Position numbers and translations under genes: made by a program
Shown here: piece after piece, positions 59,201 to 64,000 of the stretch
Layout: each line of letters opens with the position of its first letter
How positions within the stretch are numbered: position 1 is the stretch's first letter
The notes under the pieces: generated by a model
Database searches by the model: none
Told to the model about the DNA's origin: nothing
The model's input: the letters and a program-made list of their open reading frames with translations, nothing else
DNA from: Anisus vortex
Lineage: Eukaryota; Mollusca; Gastropoda; Planorbidae
NCBI GenBank assembly: GCA_949126835.1
Contig: OX421501.1
Span: forward strand, 1,055,054-1,119,053
DNA: 64,000 bases
Direction of reading: 5' to 3'

Positions 59201-62200
59201 AAGATATCAGACAAGCATAAAGGTATTTGTACAACTGGAAGATATCAGACAAGCATAAAAGTATTTATACAACTGGAAAATACCAAACAAGCATAAAGGT
59301 ATTTATACAACTGGAAAATATCAGACAAGCATAAAGGTATTTGTACAACTGGAAGATATCAGACAAGCATAAAGGTATTTATACAACTGGAAGATATCAG
59401 ACAAGTCAAGCATAAAGGTTTTTATACAACTGGAAGATATCAGACAAGCATAAAGGTATTTGTACAACTGTAAAATACCAGACAAGCATAAAGGTATTTG
59501 TACAACTGGAAAATACCAGACAAGCATAAAAGTATTTGTACAACTGGAAGATATCAGACAAGCATAAAGGTATTTATACAACTGGAAAATATCAGACAAG
59601 CATAAAAGTATTTATACAACTGGAAAATATCAGACAAGCATAAAAGTATTTATACAACTGGAAGATATCAGACAAGCATAAAGGTATTTGTACAACTGGA
59701 AGATATCAGACAAGCATAAAGGTATTTATACAACTGGAAAATATCAGACAAGCATAAAAGTATTTATACAACTGGAAGATATCAGACAAGCATAAAGGTA
59801 TCTAAACAACTGGAAGATATCAGACAAGCATAAAAGGTATTTGTACAACTGGAAGATATCAGACAAGCATAAAGTATTTATACAACTGGAAAATACCAGA
59901 CAAACATGAACAGATTTGATGGTAAAAAAAACATGTATAAACTATACCAAGAGATTCATTTTAAAAAAAGGTAATTAGAATTACTCAAGAATCCTGCAAG
60001 TGTTACCTGGAAATGTGGCAAGAAGAATCCTGCGGTGCCCAACATTTGGGCATACTCATATACTTCTGTACACTGAATAGCTTCATTGGTGGCAAATTCT
60101 TCCATTGGCAAACTGGCAAGTAGTACATCATGGAAATTACAAGACTAATGTTTGTTCTATATATGCTTATTATTTTTAGGTTTTTTAAACAACAAGACAA
60201 AAAAGTGCAAACTACATTGAACACTGTTGGACACGATGGCCTAGCAGCTAGCACTCAAACTGTTGTATGAAGGTTCCTGAGTTTGAATTTTCAATAAATA
60301 ATCATAATTAGGGCAATACCATTTGTTCAATTTTTTCAAAGTCAATAATACCAACAGCTTTTCAACAAATGAATCAAGTCTCTACAATCAGTATTAAGTT
60401 AACAAAAACTATTATCAATTCTCTTAATTCAAATCAAGACTGACAATGCTATTATCAATGCAATAAATCAGCATAAAGGTTCTTATAAATTTCCTAAAGT
60501 CCTCAGTACTATCAACATCAATTCTTTAAATATATTAATACTATTAATTTCTTCTAGGTCTATATTCTGGACTATATTATTGTTTACTACCTAAAAGTCA
60601 ACACTATCAATCCAGGAGTTCTCTGAACATAAAACTTACTTGTGACTAGAGCCAACGAGAACAATTTTGGAAGTCTTCTTGTTGAAGGTACCAAAATTGA
60701 CCTGAGCCATCAAGTAACAAAAGTGGCTGGCATGGAGAAATCCTCTGGCAGCTGAAACAAATATAAACTCACACACAAGTCTTCACAGTAGCCACAGACA
60801 TAAATCTAGAGTACTTGTACTGCCAGATAGCCAAGGCCTCAAACTAATATACAGGAAATCCTCATAATACAGCAGAATTCTGTTGAAGTAATAGTAAAGT
60901 ACCCTATGGACCAAATTGAAATCACAGGGCCGGTGAATGAGCGTTCACCAGTTTCTGTGGCGAAAGCCTATTAGGTGATTGTGTGGCCAGCACCAGGCAC
61001 AGCTGCCTTTAGTTCAACCCAACTAAGGTCAGGTACCCATCAGAGCTGGGTAGACTCCGGGACACCCTCCAGACCCGGGAAAAAAATCCTAGCCTGCACC
61101 AGGATTCAAACCTGGGACCTTCGATGTGCCAGTCGCACGCACTGCCGCCACCCTGCACCCGTGATTTTAAAAAAATCCATCTATCATAATAAATTGCTGC
61201 ATTCTCTTTGCCTGTTTATTTATGTACAGGCTTAGGTGTATTGGTTCAAATAATTAAATAACAATTTGTGGGCTCTGGTTTAAACCACCATAACATTATA
61301 TACGCCATAAAATGGATTCTGATGTAGTATGAGGATCTTCTGCACTTCTAAACAGCCCACAGCCATGCACGAAAACTAAAAAAAAAACTAAATTGCATTC
61401 CCCCCCCCCCTAATCATTAATGAGAAGACAACTCAAATTTGAGAGTTCTTGAGTGGAGACATTTGATGACTCACCCAATGTGTCCCCAAGTGTTGTGATA
61501 CTCTTGCGGTCAATTTCACTCCTCGAGGTTTGGTTGGAGAGGATCATGGCTAAATGTGGCCTCCAATCACCCCACCTCTCGTCCACCACACACTGTAATA
61601 GGCACAGACATTAAGGACTTTGTAAAGACCGTCTAGTATGTAGATATGTTGTTAAAAGAACAACTAAATATCATTGTCAAACAGTGATATTTTGGATTCT
61701 TCTCAGCACATTGTCACAGTCAACGGTCCAGGTAACCCCTCAAGGGCATATCCTTCTTAAGAAGTTCGGTCATGGGAAACACCAAAATATATATTCTATT
61801 CGTTATTCCAGTTGTCCTCCCTCGGAGAAGTTATATATGGAATTAAATTTTGTTGTTGTTACATTTTGCATTTTCTTAATTTTTTTCGTAAATATGATTA
61901 CATTCATGATCAGCGGTTAATTTTGATTTCTTTTTTCGGTCTGACCGATAAATCGGTCAAGGGGAAGAAGGGGGAAATATCAAATAGTGAGTATGGTTCA
62001 CTATTTTACTTCTGACAATTGTTGCTCCCCCCTCCCAAACTTTACACTGGTGGCCCTTTCCCCATTTTGCACTCCCCGTCTCCCAATTATGCTCCAACAC
62101 GGAGTCAAGGTGAATAGTGTTCACTGGGGGATATTGTGTGTATGGGGCTACTCCCCTTTTCGGTATACAGTTTAGTGTGTGACTGGAAAGGGGGGAGGTC

Positions 62201-63145
62201 AATACCTGGACGTTTTAGAATGAGCAGAGTGCACATGGGGTAAGGTTTAGTATTTAAGAATGATGTACCACTTATATAATTGTATTGTATTGTATTGGAT
62301 TGTCCTGTGTTAATAGTATTTTCACTTATTATTTTGTGCGTTTTATGTATAATAATTCTAGACCTTGTTCTAGAATTATTCCTTGTATAGATTTAGTATT
62401 TCCATGCTTTGCAGTCTCTTGTTCCAATCAATTGTTAATTATTATTTTTCACATTCCTCGACGAAATGTTGAGTAGGTGGTTGTTGATGCCTAGTGTGTG
62501 ATCTGGAATTAGACGTTGCCGTGGTCGAGTGAATTGGACATTGATGAGTGTTATGTGTGTTGACCATAGATCACCTGGATCAGACTTTGATGAGTGTTAT
62601 GTGTGCTGACTAGAGTTCACCAGGAACCGGATCTTGATAGTGTGGTGTTAATGAAGGAGGGAAGAATTTTGTATTGTGATGATGCAATGTTGTATCTGTT
62701 ATATGTCATGATATATACTGACCTCAATTATATTTCTTTATTTCTGAATTATATGTAAATAAATAAGATATATACTATCTTAACCAACACCTATTATTAT
62801 AACCAATTATTCTCCATGTTTTGAACATGTTCATTATTCTAAGTTCATTACAAGCTGTGTCCGACCTGGCGCAAGTTAGGTCGTGACAATCATTAATAAT
62901 CAACAACTAAACCATCTGCATCAAGAAGATAGAAATTATTGGAAATCAATGACAATTTTTTTCCCAACCATTGTCTGACAGACTGAACAAAAAAAGAGAA
63001 AATAAAAAAGCATTAATGTAATAAAGTCACATCTGAAAAAGATTAGAATAATGATCTTACAGTGACTGCTGCGGGCTGTCTTCCTGACATTAGCTGGTAC
63101 AACGTCTGCAGAGGATCATTGATGCGCATGGCACTGTTGGCAAAC
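38137..63145 (-). CDS. SEC16A: SEC16 gene span (COPII ER-exit-site scaffold), 5' part outside window
   Basis: Eighteen minus-strand exons join with canonical splice sites and consistent phase into 787 residues plus a stop. Sec16 organises ER exit sites and binds COPII coat subunits (Sec23, Sec13 and others) on the ER membrane. Seen in order: NDPLQTLYQLMSGRQPAA and WGDWRPHLAMILSN from the helical central (ACE1/Sec23-binding) domain through residue about 223; Gln/Tyr/Gly-rich linkers (224-492); GWFGGLLSKFGRKGKNEM and LPDDKNPAIVWDPAKKKWVN (560-608); QYVDVNNP (649-656); LSRSSSVSSLSQEIQQYF (718-735); and a C-terminus ending GLKYGQRRAYPK. Invertebrates usually have one SEC16; the symbol follows the long vertebrate paralogue. 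The N-terminal half is beyond base 64000. Confidence 0.94.
38895..39010. repeat. Minisatellite, 22-bp unit, about 5 copies
   Basis: The unit gaaattatacattgttatac+at is repeated head to tail in the last SEC16 intron. Confidence 0.95.
39055..39592. repeat. Minisatellite, about 40-bp unit, about 13 copies
   Basis: Units contain aatgatacagagagataatg and gtgtagattatctagaaatt. Some units carry a variant (gatgatagtgttagctta). It lies in the last SEC16 intron. Confidence 0.93.
40834..40893 (-). CDS. SEC16A: SEC16 exon 17, LSRSSSVSSLSQEIQQYFSE
   Basis: The exon is 60 nt, exactly 20 codons. It matches the LSRSSSxSSLSxE motif near the C-terminus of vertebrate Sec16A. Acceptor gttacag at 40894-40900, donor GAG|gtaacc. 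A minisatellite begins at the acceptor itself. Confidence 0.95.
40893..41160. repeat. Minisatellite, about 51-bp unit, 5 copies, starting at SEC16 exon 17 acceptor
   Basis: Units contain gtaacattaacgtaacagtt followed by acagtacatcagtacaggta. The first, most diverged unit (gtaacattaacgcaacagtc) contains the exon 17 acceptor. Confidence 0.92.
41900..42217 (+). pseudogene. THAP-like zinc-finger fragment, antisense in SEC16 intron
   Basis: The frame starts MPVCCVTGCAASKKICRGLN then FFIFQK, resembling the start of a THAP domain (MPxxCxxxGCxxxK...FxxFPK). The rest lacks the expected W, second zinc pair and closing P, so it is at most a decayed piece, perhaps from a THAP-containing transposon. A chance match is possible. 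Confidence 0.35.
42160..42960. other. GC-shifted insert in SEC16 intron, unidentified
   Basis: About 800 bp with much higher G+C than the flanks and overlapping open frames on the plus strand (for example 42292-42720). No domain was recognised in either strand, and no splice sites or phase link it to SEC16. Best reading: part of a transposable element, together with the THAP-like piece just before it. Confidence 0.35.
43998..44077 (-). CDS. SEC16A: SEC16 exon, Asn-rich linker
   Basis: The exon is 80 nt, PSSTANTAANNSNNSNMLTV then PSGTDD. Phase 1 in, 0 out. Acceptor cctacag, donor GAT|gtaagt. Confidence 0.87.
44222..44483 (-). mobile_element. tRNA-derived SINE, family B, near full length
   Basis: Minus-strand copy: tRNA-like head around cggcggttgagcggcagggc, box B gggttcaatc, a body with gagggtgtacctgagtctac and a distal end with gaacactacttcaccggccc. 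Confidence 0.8.
44772..44858. repeat. Inverted repeat with 39-nt loop copied from 1.5 kb away
   Basis: Arms 44772-44795 and 44835-44858 are inverted copies (23 of 24 match). The loop is identical to 43319-43356; see findings. Confidence 0.92.
45229..45360 (-). CDS. SEC16A: SEC16 exon, YVDVNNP
   Basis: The exon is 132 nt and codes NKPQYVDVNNPKPITVPQNL then FNMIPPGGSSNPVAPPQMFL and PGS. The (R/Q)YVDVxNP motif matches vertebrate Sec16A. Acceptor ttgttaag, donor TCAG|gttggt. Confidence 0.92.
45388..45805. repeat. Minisatellite, 27-bp unit, about 15 copies
   Basis: The unit aaccaatcacagttaaccaa+tggtaac occurs with many substitutions. It begins about 27 bp from the SEC16 exon 15 acceptor and fills the 547-bp intron. 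The multiple-of-3 period leaves frames open on both strands (NQSQLTNGN). Confidence 0.94.
45908..45982 (-). CDS. SEC16A: SEC16 exon, linker
   Basis: The exon is 75 nt, GKATLSSAPPPQGISASNRF then SLKSI. Low complexity; it is assigned by phase (1 to 1) and by good splice sites (ttccag acceptor, ATAG|gtgagg donor). Confidence 0.82.
46020..46060 (-). mobile_element. LINE 3' tail fragment
   Basis: ttacagatgctccttctata and aagaagatta match in reverse the hairpin tail of the LINE at 968-1490. Confidence 0.5.
46592..49269. repeat. Minisatellite, 29-bp unit, 92 copies
   Basis: The unit is actatgatactttatgtgct+tatcttaag. Starts run from 46592 to 49260 at exactly 29 bp. Variants (tttgtgtgct, tttaagtgct) occur in blocks, for example 47965-48155 and 48685-48860, showing multi-unit duplications. 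It ends 64 bp from the SEC16 donor at 49332. Confidence 0.98.
49333..49432 (-). CDS. SEC16A: SEC16 exon, IVWDPAKKKWVN
   Basis: The exon is 100 nt and codes IVWDPAKKKWVNADGTEEEE then STAPPPPKDLDLL. It directly continues DDKNPA as in other Sec16 proteins (xIVWDEKKxxWVN followed by an acidic then Pro-rich patch). Acceptor ctgttag, donor TTAG|gtaaac. Confidence 0.96.
49556..49754. mobile_element. hAT-type MITE copy 2
   Basis: A 199-bp element with ends caggggtcggcaacct and attgccgacccctg. The flanking 8-mers (gtctaaag, ggttaaaa) match only loosely. The interior has ggcacgctgaacgaattag, shared with copy 3. Confidence 0.72.
50071..50265. mobile_element. hAT-type MITE copy 3
   Basis: A 195-bp element with ends caggagtcggcaacct and ggctgccgacccctg. 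The flanking 8-mers ttctagag and ttccagag match at 7 of 8, a good hAT target-site duplication. Its right end is 64 bp from the SEC16 exon 12 donor. Confidence 0.8.
50330..50455 (-). CDS. SEC16A: SEC16 exon, WFGGLLSKFGRKGKNEM
   Basis: The exon is 126 nt and codes QPQLGGMAPQGGNGSGWFGG then LLSKFGRKGKNEMILPDDKN and PA. The W-F...K/R-K-NE/A..LPDDKN block is a conserved C-terminal segment of Sec16. The acceptor is a tandem gcagcag (NAGNAG), so one Gln may be optional. Confidence 0.96.
51085..51335 (+). mobile_element. tRNA-derived SINE, family B, plus-strand copy
   Basis: The head ttcggctggcaccccgaagg, box B gggttcaaatcc, body gatgggtacctgaccttagt and end ggattagtttggtcc match the reverse complement of the other copies. 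Confidence 0.82.
51461..51622 (-). CDS. SEC16A: SEC16 exon, Ser/Arg-rich linker
   Basis: The exon is 162 nt. In the phase required by both neighbours it reads KVVAPPNRYRTLSSSSAGST then SRRRRTTSGSSTGSVKAAPY and QQSMKPMDK. A second frame (KQISDAVEQLGRQYIQEEAD) is also open and looks protein-like, but it does not fit the phase on either side. Confidence 0.78.
52045..52253 (-). CDS. SEC16A: SEC16 exon, acidic stretch
   Basis: The exon is 209 nt and codes NVAATPANQMPINTQHGYIG, then an acidic stretch (TTEEDDDDEDVDEDVTDA) and GFDYFNSVGQQ. Phase 1 in, 0 out (donor CAG|gtgggt). The preceding intron holds the 58-bp and 14-bp arrays. Confidence 0.87.
53387..53674. repeat. Minisatellite, 58-bp unit, about 5 copies
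   Basis: Units contain acattcatacatctattatc and acattatttaaagaaatgca. Nearly identical, in the SEC16 intron between exons 9 and 10. Confidence 0.94.
53872..54641. repeat. Minisatellite, 14-bp unit, about 55 copies in two alternating variants
   Basis: The units ttcacagaacatgg and ttcacagaacaggg occur in blocks (atgg block, aggg block, atgg, aggg, atgg, long aggg). All three plus frames are open because the period is not a multiple of 3 and carries no stop; these are not genes. Confidence 0.97.
55020..55130 (-). mobile_element. LINE 3' end fragment
   Basis: On plus: ttacaggcgctcctttctat, aaagaagatta, then gctcatccgtggttcgag and cttgcatttttatta, the reverse of the end of the LINE at 968-1490. 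Confidence 0.6.
55490..55723 (-). CDS. SEC16A: SEC16 exon, HYAEQT repeats
   Basis: The exon is about 234 nt and codes GYQYGGYVEQQQQQKPHYAE with a short internal repeat (HYAEQT twice), then LQRKLSAAGTAVESVLPPAQ and ESARLPDSRVSNHG. The 3' end is ambiguous by one codon because ATG|gtggtg (ends 55493) and GTG|gtgggt (ends 55490) are both usable and keep phase. Confidence 0.88.
56396..56573 (-). CDS. SEC16A: SEC16 exon, Gln/Tyr-rich linker
   Basis: The exon is 178 nt, LYSGQPGNDSYQRGQSAIAG then QDYGQSGLDPSQLQHG... and YGQQTFDYSQWQQQ. The YGQ-type composition resembles condensate-forming linkers (inference). Acceptor tctgtag, donor CAAG|gtaagg. Confidence 0.88.
57162..57885. mobile_element. piggyBac-like MITE, 724 bp, flanked by TTAA
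   Basis: The left end ctcatttgctacta and right end tagtagcaaatgag are 14-bp inverted repeats, flanked by TTAA on both sides (57158-57161 and 57886-57889). No transposase. Its ends share the CTCATT start with the element at 9604. Its right end is about 40 bp from a SEC16 exon donor. Confidence 0.8.
57929..58114 (-). CDS. SEC16A: SEC16 exon, Gly/Tyr/Gln-rich linker
   Basis: The exon is 186 nt, 62 codons, starting DGSIQPISGTATPAGFPGTT and continuing with GYGQVYGYPGDTSG and VYTQQQ. It is low-complexity and probably disordered. Phase 0 on both sides (acceptor gccttag, donor CAG|gtactg). Confidence 0.88.
58328..58436 (+). mobile_element. SINE family B fragment
   Basis: Partial copy: ggtcctgacactagttgggg, gtggccacagaaaccggtga and acgctgctttggt. 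The tRNA head is missing. Confidence 0.6.
58528..58635 (-). CDS. SEC16A: SEC16 exon, end of central domain
   Basis: The exon is 108 nt, 36 codons, LANRLKFSDPQRFQLSEDAE then DPMWLQQLVKISSAFA. This is the LxxRLxxxDP...E.PxWLxxL end of the Sec16 helical domain. Acceptor ttttcag, donor GCT|gtaagt. Confidence 0.93.
58866..59006 (-). CDS. SEC16A: SEC16 exon 5, whose 5' end is the repeat unit of the adjacent array
   Basis: The exon is 141 nt and codes LYKYLYACRLVDYGMASEAL then HYLETIAANIQQYPSLFQ... and LVYE. It matches the FKFIYSCRLAExGLxxxAxHYCExIA helices. Its acceptor ttccag plus the first 25 nt are repeated about 24 times upstream. The accepted site is the one nearest the exon body; earlier units would shift the frame because 38 is not a multiple of 3. 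Confidence 0.95.
58976..59905. repeat. Minisatellite, 38-bp unit, about 24 copies, each with the SEC16 exon 5 acceptor
   Basis: On minus each unit reads ttccag then ttgtataaatacctttatgc and ttgtctgatatc: the 3' splice site plus the first 24-25 nt of exon 5 followed by a new pyrimidine-rich acceptor. Substitutions are few (gaag/gaaa, tttata/tttgta). Confidence 0.96.
60007..60112 (-). CDS. SEC16A: SEC16 exon, FATNEAIQ..EYAQ
   Basis: The exon is 106 nt and codes NLPMEEFATNEAIQCTEVYE then YAQMLGTAGFFLPHFQ. FATNEAIQxTExYEYAQxLG is diagnostic of the Sec16 central domain. It ends in phase 0 at CAG|gtaaca. The next intron holds the 38-bp array. Confidence 0.95.
60640..60751 (-). CDS. SEC16A: SEC16 exon, HFCYLMAQ
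   Basis: The exon is 112 nt and codes AARGFLHASHFCYLMAQVNF then GTFNKKTSKIVLVGSSH, matching the AAHFCYLMAQVxFG...KLVLIGSNH helices of the family. Acceptor gtttcag, donor CACAA|gtaagt. Confidence 0.95.
60899..61163 (-). mobile_element. tRNA-derived SINE, family B, near full length
   Basis: Minus-strand copy with box B aggtttgaatcc, body ctgaccttagttgggttgaa and a distal end with ctggtgaacgctcattc. It lies in a SEC16 intron. Confidence 0.78.
61475..61592 (-). CDS. SEC16A: SEC16 exon, WGDWRPHLAM
   Basis: The exon is 118 nt and codes CVVDERWGDWRPHLAMILSN then QTSRSEIDRKSITTLGDTL. WGDWRPHLAMxLSN and IxTxGDTL are among the best-conserved parts of Sec16. Acceptor attacag, donor TTGG|gtgagt. Confidence 0.96.
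61680..62888 (+). mobile_element. Possible LTR-retrotransposon remnant (3' end)
   Basis: A purine-rich run (aaggggaagaaggggga, about 61959-61975) resembles a polypurine tract. The following roughly 900 bp differ in texture from the flanks and end in ...tcgtgaca, as expected for a 3' LTR ending in CA. A short frame before it ends in a hydrophobic stretch. No protease, RT or integrase motif was seen, and no matching 5' LTR exists in the window. Confidence 0.3.
63061..63145 (-). CDS. SEC16A: SEC16 exon (first in window)
   Basis: The exon is 85 nt and codes FANSAMRINDPLQTLYQLMS then GRQPAAVT. This is nearly the human FANSLPINDPLQTVYQLMSG stretch of the central domain. Acceptor ttttcag, donor ACT|gtaaga. 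One nt completes a codon from an upstream exon that is not in the window. Confidence 0.95.
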
Positions 63146-64000
63146 CTGAAAACAAAAAAAAACAAAAAACATTTTTCTTGACTACACATGTTCAAAACTA
63201 GTTGACTAAATGTGTCCATTGTAAACATTGCTTTATTAAACTAACAATAGCTAGATCAAGGCTAGTTGATCGGTGAACATGTTGCATCCATGCAAGAGAT
63301 ATGTATAATAAAAGAAGAAAATTGCAAAATCATCAATAGACAAAAACCAAAACACATTCACACTTATATACACCTACAGTATAGTATAAAAAAAAACTGC
63401 ACAGTAAAGTACCCTTCGTACCAAACTGATCATTGGGCTGGTGAAACAGTGTTCACAAGTTTCTGTGGCAATCGCATACTAGGGGATTAGTGGCCAGCAC
63501 AATGCCCAGCCACCTTAACTTTACCCCAACTAGTGTCAGGTACCCATCAGAGCTGTGTAGACTCAGGGACACCCTCAAGTCCCAGGAAAAAAATCATGGC
63601 CTACACCAGAATTTGAACCCAGAACCTTCGGGTTGCTCTGCCACCGTGACCCATAAAAAAAACTACACAGGCATAAGCTAAAAAGTCATGAAAACCCCAA
63701 AAAGCTAGTTCAACATAGAAAGAAAGAAAATTAGCTCAATGGAATGGAAATAATTTACCAAGGAAAGTAATACAGCACGGGTGGGGGGGGGGGGGGGGGG
63801 AGGAGGAGGCAAATCAGTTCATTAAGCAGTCAACCTATCACAACAGTACAGTCTTCCATGAGTCACTAAGCTTTAGTCAGTACAAAGTGACAAAAATACT
63901 GGCAAATCAAAGAAGTCACACTTTCTGTCACATCTATTACTGACTGTGTTTAAATACTTTTTTGTAAATGAGCACACTGTTATTATGAATGAAGTACAGT
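63146..64000 (-). other. SEC16 intron at the window edge
   Basis: No further SEC16 exon (expected SRTHARVMTR-type peptide) was recognised. The intron holds a family B SINE and a G-rich run at 63779-63810. Confidence 0.55.
63408..63653 (-). mobile_element. tRNA-derived SINE, family B copy
   Basis: Minus-strand copy: box B gggttcaaattc, body ctgacactagttggggtaaa and distal end ctggtgaaacagtgttcac with the cagcccaatgatc part next to it. Confidence 0.75.

Overview
The window is AT-rich, intron-rich animal DNA. Exon peptides, small exons in long introns, tRNA-derived SINEs, LINE fragments, hAT and piggyBac-like elements and many minisatellites point to a lophotrochozoan, most likely a gastropod mollusc (inference; no taxon marker was available). 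No bacterial operons, rRNA, tRNA genes or CRISPR arrays were seen.

Three split genes account for the coding content. (1) INPP5E, an inositol polyphosphate 5-phosphatase, lies on the minus strand from about 15640 down to 604. Ten exons were joined with consistent phase. Both 5-phosphatase signatures are present, as is an FDR-x-x-Y motif like the cilium-targeting motif of the mammalian protein; the last exon(s) lie beyond base 1. (2) An unrecognised gene lies on the plus strand from about 18216 to 32010, divergent from INPP5E. It has a 905-nt first coding exon, an exon that begins inside the last unit of an 84-unit 63-bp array, a 732-nt exon and a probable short last exon. (3) SEC16, the COPII/ER-exit-site scaffold, lies on the minus strand from about 63145 down to its stop at 38137. 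Eighteen exons cover the second half of the central (ACE1/Sec23-binding) domain, Gln/Tyr-rich linkers, the Trp-Phe/DDKNPA..VWD segment and the LSRSSS...SSLS tail; the N-terminal half lies beyond 64000.

INPP5E followed by SEC16 on the same strand is also the human 9q34.3 arrangement, so the window appears to preserve an ancient linkage with an extra gene between the partners.

The rest is introns and intergenic DNA filled with repeats. At least fourteen minisatellites (14 to 89 bp period) are present, many ending within about 150 bp of an exon. In two cases the repeat unit itself contains the 3' splice site plus the first codons of the next exon: the 63-bp array of the unknown gene and the 38-bp array before SEC16 exon 5. 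In at least two more (SEC16 exon 17 acceptor, INPP5E exon 4 donor) the array looks related to the splice-site sequence. This amplification of splice sites is the most unusual feature of the window. Transposon content includes two SINE families, one sharing its 3' tail with a LINE, three hAT-type MITEs, a 1.85-kb hAT-like element with target-site duplication, two TTAA-flanked piggyBac-like MITEs and a possible LTR remnant.
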